Assembly: GCA_964426655.1 (NCBI GenBank)
Contig: CAYRQT010000047.1
Span: 1-16,839, forward strand
Reading direction: 5' to 3'
From: RGIG8306 sp964426655
GTDB lineage: Bacteria; Bacillota; Clostridia; Lachnospirales; Lachnospiraceae
Length of the DNA: 16,839 nt
In this document: positions 1 to 6,929 of the stretch, piece by piece
Layout of the letters: the number at the start of each line of letters is the position of its first letter
How positions within the stretch are numbered: position 1 is the stretch's first letter
The notes under the pieces: model-generated
Told to the model about the DNA's origin: nothing
Databases searched by the model: none
Seen by the model: only the letters and a program-made list of their open reading frames with translations
Program-made: the position numbers and the translations under genes

Positions 1-44
1 GCTATACCCTTTTTTATTGGCTTACCTCTACTTTTTTGTTTCAA
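1..44 (-). CDS. possible start of the next phage gene, cut by the window edge
   Basis: A TTG codon at 42-44 overlaps the TGA stop of the tail-tip gene. It is preceded by GGAGGAGA in the last codons of that gene, and the frame stays open for 14 codons to the window edge (it reads MKQKSRGKPIKKG). Overlapping stop/start pairs are normal in tail operons, so translational coupling to a downstream gene is plausible. Too little is visible to name a product, and the start codon is only a guess. Confidence 0.3.
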   Translation of the reverse strand, partial: MKQKSRGKPIKKGI

Positions 45-2359
45 ACTTCTCCTCCGTCAAAGGAAAAAGCAAACAGCGTGGTATCATCTGCTTCAATTAC
101 CACCTTTTCAATACCAAGAATGGTACTGTCCGTCATCTCCGTATTCTTGGAGTATATGGTCTGCACGGGTGGAACTGCTGACAGCTTCATCTTATAAACC
201 GGAAGTTCCGTGTCAGAGTCCTGCCAATACAGAAGTGTGGGATTTACGAGTCTTCCGAAAATAACATCCCTTGGAAAATCCACAAATCCGTTCAAATGAA
301 ATGCCTCTGCCGTCAGTTCCTCTATCTCCACCGGAACAAGATGTGTTGCCTCGTCAAAGAGAAGTCCCTCATCCACAAAGCCAAATGTCCCATAGCCGTC
401 ATTGTAATAACAGACCTCCGAAAGAGTATCATAAAAACACGGCCGTACCTGTTCATCCACACAGGGAATCAGATTAAGCACCTGTTCTTCTCCCTGCCAC
501 ACTTCCACTTTGAAAATAAGTCCTCTAAAATATCTCGTATCCAAAGTTTCATTGGTATTAATTGTTCCGACTGTCATTTCCACCGGAGCCGTAAACTCCG
601 CCTCCGTATACTCTGCAATAACCACTCCGTCACGCTTCAGTCCTTCCTTGGATAATTCCACGGTCACCGTTATGCCTAAATACTCATCCACCTCTGCTGC
701 CGTGGACTCCGTATTGTACTGTCCGTGAATGGTGGTGGAGTTGGAAAGAAATACTCCGAATTTATTTAATGCGGTGCTTTCCCTTGCTCCGAATAACGCA
801 GCATCATTGAATACACTCGTCCTAAATGACACCACAACCTTTGTGTCCTGATCAGGAATAATCCCGGTACGAAAGAACTGATATCCTTTCAGTTCTATGG
901 CATCCACAAATGCCTTCTCGTGTTCCAATCGGTAATACACCCCCTCCTTATCCGAAAGCAGATACTTCCTTTCAAACGGTGCCTGAACATCCATAACCTC
1001 ATATGCAATCTCATAATCCATGCCTTCTTCATCAGTTGCATAAAAAGACACACAGGTCTGCTGCCCTGCCGTAACGGAAAATGCTCTTGTAACACCGGTC
1101 ACAATCTGACTTGTTCCAATGCTTCCGTGGAACTGTGCATCGGTATCCTCATTGGAAGCAAACTCAATGCTTGCAATCTCCGTATCCGTGCTTCCGATAG
1201 TATACGGAGATGCATTCATAAACGTATGGACTGCTATTCTTCCAGCTTCCACCGAATTAAGCAGTCCCGTGATATTCTTATCGTTTTTACTCTTGGCCTG
1301 TGCAAGTCTCGGATTCTTTCCCACACACTTTAAGGTGTGCTGTCCGTTTACCTTAAACTCATACTTCGTGATACAGGTTATCTGCTCCCCATCGGCATGA
1401 CCGCCGGAAAATGTAATAACATCTCCAAGGTCAAATGCCGGATTGCCAATCGTGACAGAATCAAAAGGAACATACCGTATCACGCTGATGTCATTTAGCA
1501 CATTCGTAAGGATATCCTTTCTTGTTTCCACCAAGCCGAACTGAAGCAGAGGATTTATGCCGAGGTTCATTGTCAGACCATCGTCCTCTTCCAATGCGTA
1601 ATATTCCGCTTCCTGTGTTCTGTTGTTTGTGGAACTGATGGCTGTGTACCTCGTAACAAAATCTGAAAAGCTGCTCGAAAACCTGTGTCTGCTCTCTATG
1701 GTTTCAACGGATGTATTGCCATACTTCCTAAGTTCCAACTTCCCCTCACGGTTAATGGTACAGAAACAGCCAAGCACCTGTGCCACATAGTAAATCACAT
1801 CTCGCCATGTTTCGATGTCATTCTCGGAATAAATACCAAGCATAATGCTTCCGTTCTTCCAAGTCATGATTTCCTCTTCCGTGTGTACCAGTTCCACATC
1901 ACAGTTCTCACAGGCAAGAGCAAGAAGCTGATATGCCGTACCACTTGATACGATATTATTGAAGTCCTTATCAAACCGGAGCATATAATCGTATGCCTTA
2001 ATGGCAAGGCAGTTAACGGTTCGGTTTGCTTCACTTATCTCAAAAATACCGAGAGGTACTTCCTCATACGTCCCATCCTCAAGCTGAAGAAAGAAACTGA
2101 GTGTGATTTCTGCTCCCTCCAAAGTATAGCGGTCAATGGATGAATAAAGGGTAATGCCAAGTTCGGCAGCATACACCGAACCAATCTCTATTTCGCTGTC
2201 ACCACAACATTGATTCGTCACATAGGCACTACCCTTAACGATATCCTTATTTTCAAACGGGTACTCCGTCCCTGTCTTGGTTACGATTTTCCCATTGTAA
2301 TAAAACTTTCTGGTGCTGTCCCGTATGGCAGCTTTATATTTGTCACTAACCGGATACAT
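41..2359 (-). CDS. phage tail-tip / tail-associated protein with LamG-like domain
   Basis: A 772-residue protein, third in the tail module after the tape-measure gene and a small tail protein. That is the usual place of the tail-tip (Tal-like) protein that sits at the distal end of a siphophage tail. Residues 1-370 look like the baseplate-hub part of Clostridia prophage tail proteins (for example the PLGIFEISEANR and ISVIRYVPFDSVTIGNPAFD stretches). Residues about 490-662 resemble the laminin-G/concanavalin-like domain common in gut phage tail proteins: a strand-rich region ending in FRGLIFKVEVW, LIPCVDEQVRPCFYDT and YYNDGYGTFG. The last 100 residues (ELTAEAFHLNGFVDFP onward) look like tail-core sequence again, so the LamG part seems nested. 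AAAGGGG precedes the ATG at good spacing. I see no peptidase or lysin motif. Surface binding is inferred from the domain type. Confidence 0.75.
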   Translation of the reverse strand: MYPVSDKYKAAIRDSTRKFYYNGKIVTKTGTEYPFENKDIVKGSAYVTNQCCGDSEIEIGSVYAAELGITLYSSIDRYTLEGAEITLSFFLQLEDGTYEEVPLGIFEISEANRTVNCLAIKAYDYMLRFDKDFNNIVSSGTAYQLLALACENCDVELVHTEEEIMTWKNGSIMLGIYSENDIETWRDVIYYVAQVLGCFCTINREGKLELRKYGNTSVETIESRHRFSSSFSDFVTRYTAISSTNNRTQEAEYYALEEDDGLTMNLGINPLLQFGLVETRKDILTNVLNDISVIRYVPFDSVTIGNPAFDLGDVITFSGGHADGEQITCITKYEFKVNGQHTLKCVGKNPRLAQAKSKNDKNITGLLNSVEAGRIAVHTFMNASPYTIGSTDTEIASIEFASNEDTDAQFHGSIGTSQIVTGVTRAFSVTAGQQTCVSFYATDEEGMDYEIAYEVMDVQAPFERKYLLSDKEGVYYRLEHEKAFVDAIELKGYQFFRTGIIPDQDTKVVVSFRTSVFNDAALFGARESTALNKFGVFLSNSTTIHGQYNTESTAAEVDEYLGITVTVELSKEGLKRDGVVIAEYTEAEFTAPVEMTVGTINTNETLDTRYFRGLIFKVEVWQGEEQVLNLIPCVDEQVRPCFYDTLSEVCYYNDGYGTFGFVDEGLLFDEATHLVPVEIEELTAEAFHLNGFVDFPRDVIFGRLVNPTLLYWQDSDTELPVYKMKLSAVPPVQTIYSKNTEMTDSTILGIEKVVIEADDTTLFAFSFDGGEV

Positions 2360-2374
2360 GATAGCACCCCTTTC

Positions 2375-2737
2375 CTAAAATTCCTGTAACGTAAAAGACA
2401 CCTTCCACAAGCCTTTGTAGGAGGTATCTTTCACAAGGCTGCATTTGTAGCCTTCCATATACATTTCCGTTTCCTTTATATCCAGTTCCTCCGTATCAAA
2501 ATAAGCAACCTTTATCTTTGCCAATTTGTTATAAGCCGACAGTTTCTTAAGCCATGCCGGACTTACCTGAAAGGATACCGGAATACTTACCACACCGCTC
2601 CTTAAGACATCCCTCTGCCTTGTCCCGGCTTCGGTATCCCCGGAAGTATCTGCTTCCACATCGGTGTATTCCACGTCATAAGAAATCGGAAGCGGTAAGT
2701 TCTCTCCGTTAAAATTCAAATACTGTATAAATGCCAT
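2375..2737 (-). CDS. small phage tail protein (distal-tail-like position)
   Basis: A 120-residue protein that starts one base after the tape-measure stop (TAA-C-ATG), with AGGAGG eight bases upstream. It ends 15 bases before the tail-tip start. It begins MAFIQYLNFNGENLPLPISYDVEY and contains a charged, strand-rich centre (RQRDVLRSGVVSIPVSFQVSP) and the ending YKGLWKVSFTLQEF. This resembles the small tail proteins found between tape-measure and tail-tip genes in Lachnospiraceae prophages, some filed under DUF families such as DUF6711. By position it would be a distal-tail (Dit-like) or connector protein. The family assignment is from memory and uncertain; its membership of the tail operon is well supported by the spacing. 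Confidence 0.7.
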   Translation of the reverse strand: MAFIQYLNFNGENLPLPISYDVEYTDVEADTSGDTEAGTRQRDVLRSGVVSIPVSFQVSPAWLKKLSAYNKLAKIKVAYFDTEELDIKETEMYMEGYKCSLVKDTSYKGLWKVSFTLQEF

Positions 2738-2738
2738 G

Positions 2739-4472
2739 TTATCTGCCTCCTGACCTTAAGTTCTGTCTGCTCTGTGCGCTTACCACCACTTCATCAAGCA
2801 GAGTTCCACCGATATACACGGGGATGGAAATATCCCCGCCGGCCATTTGCAGATTCTCCATACCACTTGCCACCGTCTGAATACCATGCATGATGTTTCC
2901 GAGAAGGTCAGACTGTGTGGACTGTGCCTGTTGAATGGTTCCGGCTGTTACGTTCGGATTAACCACCATATCGGCAGCCACACCCTTAACTGCATCAGTT
3001 ACAAGTCCCTTACTCCGTTCTATGCCCTTGGCAAGTCCCTGCATAAAGTCAGGCATCCATTCCTCATATTCGGTAAGCGGACCTTCATCCGGAACGGAAA
3101 AGTGAAGGAAGGACTTAATCTTATCGGCAACACTCTTAACGGCATCACCGACTGCTCCGATGCAACTCTTGATACCGTTTACAAGTCCCATAACCAAATC
3201 CTTACCCCAAGTAAGAGCCTGACTGGCAAGGCCAGTGATATGGCTCTTAACCTTAGAAAAGCCGTCCTTTACTGCCGTGAACACCTTTGTCATGGCATTT
3301 TTAATGGAATTCAAAATACCATTAAAGATATTCGACACACCATTCTTTATCGCATTCAGAACCGTGGAAATGGTATTCTTTATCGTGTTCCAAATGGTGC
3401 TGATGGTACTCTTAATGGTATTCATAATGGTGCTGATTGCATTTTTTACGGCTGTGAAATCACCCGTAATCAATCCCTTTATACCGCTTACCACCGCAGA
3501 TATGATGGTCTTGATTGCATTCCACACCGTGGTAAATACCGTCTTAATGGCATTCATGACCGTTGTCACAACCGTTTTGATGGTATTCCACACATTGGTT
3601 ACCACGGTCTTAATCACATTCAGCACGGTTTCTATAATGGTTTTATAGATATTGAACTGCGTGGTAACTATGGTTTTTATTACATTAAACACGGTTTCAA
3701 AAATACCCTTGATGGCGTTCCAAGCCGTGGTAACCACGGTTTTAATCACACCGAACACCGTTTCAATTATGGTCTTGTAAAAATTGAAATAGGTTGTAAC
3801 GAGTGTTTTTATAATTTCAAATACCGTAGTAAAAATGGTCTTGATGGCTTCCCATACTGCCGAGAAGAAATTCTTGATAGCATTCCATACAACGATTGCC
3901 ACCTCTTTGATTTTCTCCCAAAGGTCAATCCAAAACTGTCTGAACCCATCGCAGTTATTCCACAAATAAATAAACGCAGCCACTAAAGCTGCGATTGCTG
4001 CTATGATAAGCACTATCGGATTTGCAAGCATTGTTGTATTTAAGGCAGCAAATGCCGTCTTAACCGTTGTAATAACGGGACCAAGTTTCGGTAGAACTGT
4101 CATAATCGTTCCCACCGCACTGATTACCTTGCCCACGATGATAAGTAGCGGTCCTACCACTGCAATAATTCCACCAATCACAAGCACGGCCTTTTGCACA
4201 ACCGGGTTCATATTCGTGAAGGTATCTATCAAAGATGTAATTTTCTCCACAAGGCTTGTAATAAAAGGAATTACATAATCCGCAAGTTTAATGGCAAGTG
4301 ACTCCAACGCACCGCCCATCTGTTCAATCTTACTTTGCAAGTTATCCTGCATAATGGCTGCCGTCTCTCCGGCAATACCGGAACAGTTATTCATGGAATC
4401 TGACAGTTCGTCATATTCTGCCTGTAAACGCTCCCTAACACTATTCAACCCAAACAATTCCGACCTACTCAT
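2739..4472 (-). pseudogene. phage tape-measure protein, N-terminus missing
   Basis: The open frame encodes 577 residues. The tape-measure protein spans the inside of the tail tube and sets tail length. Residues about 93-125 and 149-171 are hydrophobic membrane-like segments. From 196 to about 393 there are 18 consecutive 11-residue units with an aromatic or aliphatic residue in the first place (pattern hydrophobic-N-x-I-K; W at 196, 207, 251, 295, 317 and 361), typical of tape-measure repeats. The C-terminal part has HFSVPDEGPLTEYEEWMPDF, also typical. Whole proteins of this type usually carry several hundred more residues before the YDELSDSMNNCSGIAGETA segment, which here lies at residues 20-37. 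The ATG at 4470-4472 has no ribosome site, and the sequence upstream belongs to another gene fragment on the other strand. I therefore read it as a 5'-truncated gene, not a short functional one. Confidence 0.8.
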
Positions 4473-4697
4473 GAAAGCAATGTTGCTATAAAACAGATGC
4501 CGGAATATGACCCTGATGCGGAAATCTCAAGTCTTACACTTACGATACCATCATGGATCAGTTCCATTCAGCGAACACAGTCGATGGCGAACCTTCCGCT
4601 TATATCAGACTCTGCACGCCATAAAATCAAAACACAGCTTGTCAATCTAAACGAAACAATCAATGATATGTTGGCAGCTATTGAGGAGGAAATTTAA
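4473..4697 (+). pseudogene. 3' remnant of an unrecognised element gene
   Basis: A plus-strand frame reads ESNVAIKQMPEYDPDAEISS and runs to LNETINDMLAAIEEEI before a TAA at 4695-4697. It is open leftwards into the antisense of the tape-measure gene, where it stops making sense. The internal ATG at 4497 has no ribosome site, so this is more likely the C-terminal end of a larger protein whose 5' part was lost at about 4472. The end is directly coupled to the next gene: GAGGAGG lies inside its last codons and the ATG follows the stop at once. The visible part is probably helical. I do not recognise the family and assign no function. Confidence 0.5.
4683..4689 (+). promoter_or_regulatory. ribosome binding site inside the upstream reading frame
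   Basis: GAGGAGG lies in the last codons of the truncated upstream frame, eight bases before the ATG of the ParB-like gene. It fixes that start. It also implies that the two genes were translated as a coupled pair before the upstream one was broken. Confidence 0.75.
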
Positions 4698-5570
4698 ATG
4701 GAAGATTTATTACAATATGTACCCAATGTACATTTTGAGCAGATTCCGATTAAGAATCTTGTATCTAATCAGGAATATCAGAGAAACCTGTCAATCAAGC
4801 ACGTTCAGAAAGCAGCTGCCAACTTTGACCCATATCAAATAAATCCCGTCAAGGTTAGTCGAAGGGACGGCATCAATTATGTATTTAATGGACAGCATAC
4901 CATCGAAATTATTGCTCTCGTATCAAATTCTCGTGAAACACCTGTGTGGTGCATGATTTATGATGATTTGGAATATGAGCATGAGGCTGATATTTTTGCA
5001 AATCAGATGAAGTTTACAAAGCCACTTATGCCTTATGAAATATTTATGGCAAACATCGAAGCCGGGAGCGACAAACACCTCATTATCAGAGACTTGGTAG
5101 AATCCTACGATTTAGCCATAACACCTACATCTACTGTGGGAGGCATATGTGCCGTATCAGCCTTAGAAAAAATACATGATAAGTACGGCTTTCACACGCT
5201 TGACCGTGTTCTTCGCCTGTGCATAGGAACTTGGGAAGGTACACCTCACTCTCTTAGTGCCAATATGATGAATGGTGTGGCTCGACTAATAAATGCTTAT
5301 GGAGATGACTTAAAAGACGATACCTTCAAGGAAAAGGTCGGCAGATGCTCTGTTAAAGAAATTAGTAGAAACGCAAAGGAGCGTAGACCCGGCTCTCTTG
5401 GTTTTGCCGAGGCTCTGCTCCTTGCCTACAATAAGAAATGCCGTATTCAATTAAAAATGGAATTGTTATACACTCACAAAGTCCCCCAAAAGCAAACTAC
5501 TGAAATTCCTGAAGAACATGAACCTAACCTTGAGAATGCACAAATGGATCTGTTCAATTATGAGGGGTAG
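4698..5570 (+). CDS. ParB/sulfiredoxin-like domain protein (DUF6551-like)
   Basis: A 290-residue protein whose N-terminal 75 residues follow the ParB-N/Srx plan: IPIKNLVSNQEYQRNLS at 16-32, then FDPYQINPVKVSRRDG, then YVFNGQHTIEIIAL at 61-74, where NGQHTIE takes the place of the GxHR box of ParB proteins. Many such proteins occur on phages and integrative elements; some ParB-fold proteins bind CTP or act as nucleases, but nothing here shows activity. The rest is mixed helical. The tail ends AQMDLFNYEG, and QMDLF at 282-286 matches the bacterial beta-clamp binding consensus. GAGGAGG at 4683-4689 sits eight bases before the ATG. Its 3' end overlaps the convergent symE-like gene by 17 bases. The upstream partner is truncated, so its own promoter is probably lost. 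Confidence 0.65.
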   Translation: MEDLLQYVPNVHFEQIPIKNLVSNQEYQRNLSIKHVQKAAANFDPYQINPVKVSRRDGINYVFNGQHTIEIIALVSNSRETPVWCMIYDDLEYEHEADIFANQMKFTKPLMPYEIFMANIEAGSDKHLIIRDLVESYDLAITPTSTVGGICAVSALEKIHDKYGFHTLDRVLRLCIGTWEGTPHSLSANMMNGVARLINAYGDDLKDDTFKEKVGRCSVKEISRNAKERRPGSLGFAEALLLAYNKKCRIQLKMELLYTHKVPQKQTTEIPEEHEPNLENAQMDLFNYEG

Positions 5571-5766
5571 CCACTGGCTCAATCCACACTTCATTGGACT
5601 TTGTAATAATCAATCTTCCATCTTCACATTTAACAGTAATTGGGGTATCAATCTCAAATCCTAACTCCTGAAGCCAATTTCCTTTTAATATAATGGTCGG
5701 AGTTGGTTTATAATGATACCCTGATTGCTCACAAACTTTTATTTCTCTGTATTCTTTATATGCCAT
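5554..5766 (-). CDS. SymE-like small protein (SpoVT/AbrB-type fold)
   Basis: A 70-residue protein. The core at residues about 23-55 (PTIILKGNWLQELGFEID, then ITVKCEDGRLIIT) matches the SymE family, an AbrB/SpoVT-like fold. In E. coli, SymE is an SOS-induced toxin held down by an antisense RNA; whether this relative is toxic is unknown. The frame opens at 5790, but AAGGAG lies seven bases before the ATG at 5764-5766 and too close to the other ATG, so I chose the MAYKEYREIK start. The gene converges on the ParB-like gene with a 17-base overlap of the coding ends, so either transcript can be antisense to the other. The upstream 200 bases hold spaced repeats that could be its operator. Confidence 0.6.
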   Translation of the reverse strand: MAYKEYREIKVCEQSGYHYKPTPTIILKGNWLQELGFEIDTPITVKCEDGRLIITKSNEVWIEPVATPHN

Positions 5767-5829
5767 TCGCATGCTCCTTTCTTTCGCCAAATTCTTTAGT
5801 TTCGCTAATTTATATAAGTTACGCCAAAT

Positions 5830-5856
5830 AATACCTTACTTACGCAAAAAGGTATT
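5830..5856. repeat. 8-bp perfect inverted repeat with an iteron in the loop
   Basis: AATACCTT at 5830-5837 pairs with AAGGTATT at 5849-5856, with an 11-base loop. The loop contains the repeat copy TTACGCAAA. It has no U-tract that would make it a good terminator. It may be a protein site or a hairpin on single-stranded DNA. Confidence 0.5.
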
Positions 5857-5889
5857 TTCTTTTGCCAATTTGTTATTTTGGAAAAACAC

Positions 5890-5903
5890 CCTCTGAACAG
5901 AGG
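5890..5903. promoter_or_regulatory. 14-base palindrome, possible operator
   Basis: CCTCTGAACAGAGG has 6-bp perfect arms around a two-base centre, in the gap between the two clusters of direct repeats. Dimeric regulators of phages and mobile elements often bind sites of this shape. Function is inferred only from symmetry and place. Confidence 0.35.
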
Positions 5904-5999
5904 TAAAACGACAATCGAGCAAATTTCGCCCAAAATCGCAAGATAAAATAATGTAAATTTTCGCAAATAGATTTGAATAAATGCCCAATTTACGGGCTT

Positions 6000-6040
6000 T
6001 CACGGGGGTCGGAGGGATACCAAGGACAGCGTGCAGACAC
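6000..6040. other. junction between integrated element and chromosomal comEC
   Basis: On the minus strand the ComEC reading frame is faithful through GLIHILVISGV (codon 298, at 6036-6038). There the family expects a histidine and then a membrane helix, but the frame instead reads CTLSLVSLRPP and stops at 6000-6002. No other frame restores ComEC sequence further left, and base composition turns AT-rich. The crossover is therefore near 6030-6036. The second copy of the core sequence is outside the window, so the exact att core cannot be set. Confidence 0.6.
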
Positions 6041-6929
6041 CGGATATCACCAGAATATGAATCAGTCCATTTTCCCGATACCTTTCTTCCACCTCATCGG
6101 AAAGCGCAGTGGTATCTCCCAGAACAAGGGCACAAAAAACACCCCCATCCTCTGGATGGGACGTTTCTTCCGTTTTTTCGATAAAATAGGCTGCCAGACG
6201 GTCTCCCCAGCTGCGAAAGAGGGTTTGAAGGTTTTTTTTCCCGACCTGGAAAACCTGCACTTTGTCCATTTCCAGCTGATACTCCACGGACAATCCCTGG
6301 TAATACAGACGCACATTAAAAGACCCCGGATTATCGGAAGCCTCCAGTCCGGACAAAAATCCTGTTCCTGCAACACTGTCCCCACTTTCTCCCGATATGC
6401 TCTCCCCATACCAGAGCACCTTGCTTTCCAGCGAATACCTTTGTCCCTGGTGCTCTGCTTTTACTTCCTTTAAAATTCCTTTATATCCATATTCTGTTTC
6501 TCTTACGCTTTCCAGCGTCCCCCAAAACGAGACCTGCGCCCCCTCTATGTCCAATGTATCCAGATGACTTTCAAAAGCATCCGGACGAATATCTTCCATC
6601 GTTCTGTAAAATCCTGCAAACAGGCAGAAAAAGGCCAGCAGGATCCAGTACCCGTACCCTTTCCACAAACGTCCCGGCAACTGTTTCCACCCTTTGTGAA
6701 AAAAAAGGAAGGCACATGCCTGCTTCCATCCCACAGGTGTCCTTCCTTGTTTTGCATATTGTAAACCTATAATTCTTAAAATCTCCCGGAACACCAGACA
6801 AATCCATCCGGTGCCTACCAGAAAGACGGCTGCAAACTGCCAGCTTTCTTTTAATATTCCATAATAAATCCAGGCACCTGCCTGCCCAAGGCCAAACGCC
6901 CCAACTAACCCAATGGCGGGTCTCTTCAA
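6000..6929 (-). pseudogene. comEC: ComEC, N-terminal part, interrupted
   Basis: ComEC is the membrane channel that carries single-stranded DNA into the cell in natural transformation; whole proteins are usually 700-800 residues. Here only 309 are encoded. Visible are paired hydrophobic segments near the start and at about 93-108, the DUF4131/OB-like region (about 128-230, with VSFWGTLESVRETEYGYKG and NPGSFNVRLYYQ), and the start of the competence domain: FCALVLGDTTAL, YRENGLIHILVISGV. The frame then departs inside the conserved ISGxH motif and stops 11 codons later. The TTG start at 6927-6929 overlaps the TGA of the GerMN gene, with GGAGG seven bases upstream, so it is coupled. It would be the last gene of the comEA-to-comEC run. 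As it stands DNA uptake should be lost unless the element excises. Confidence 0.88.

Larger units (their letters stand above)
5782..5968 (+). repeat. spaced direct repeats TTNCGCNAAA (iteron-like)
   Basis: Same-orientation copies are seen at 5782 (TTTCGCCAAA), 5800 (TTTCGCTAAT), 5819 (TTACGCCAAA), 5840 (TTACGCAAAA), 5860 (TTTTGCCAAT), 5924 (TTTCGCCCAA) and 5959 (TTTCGCAAAT), with a weak one at 5934. The first five start 18, 19, 21 and 20 bases apart, close to two helix turns, so a protein would meet them on one face of the DNA. This is seen directly; the binding protein is unknown. Candidates are the SymE-like protein, a lost repressor, an integrase/excisionase or a replication initiator. Confidence 0.55.
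5767..5999. other. AT-rich non-coding end of the element
   Basis: These 230 bases between the symE-like gene and the comEC boundary have no convincing gene on either strand. They are clearly richer in A and T than the chromosome to the right. They hold a spaced family of TTNCGCNAAA motifs, one 8-bp inverted repeat with a motif in its loop, and a 14-base palindrome. They should also contain the promoter of the symE-like gene, but I could not find a convincing -35/-10 pair. The position at an element end fits recombinase arm sites, a replication or transfer origin, or an operator. Confidence 0.6.

Noticed and set aside
3294..3887. CRISPR-like or satellite array
   Set aside because: The 33-base period has no spacers and is fully explained by the 11-residue protein repeats.
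2847..3986. Long plus-strand open frame of 379 codons
   Set aside because: It is the antisense of the repetitive tape-measure region; the 33-base coding period keeps the opposite frame open. It has no ribosome site and a low-complexity product.
1..4472. A defensive tailocin or contractile injection system
   Set aside because: No sheath, baseplate spike or ATPase is visible and the tape measure is truncated; the genes fit a siphophage tail remnant better.
5983..5997. Terminator at GCCC-7-GGGC next to the junction
   Set aside because: The stem is only four pairs and no proper U-tract follows on either strand.
6000..6040. Simple frameshift or sequencing error in comEC
   Set aside because: The other frames to the left of 6030 do not give ComEC sequence; the DNA becomes AT-rich and leads into unrelated genes.
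5973..6473. Plus-strand open frame crossing the element junction
   Set aside because: Most of it is antisense to comEC. It crosses the boundary by chance and has no ribosome site or recognisable domain.
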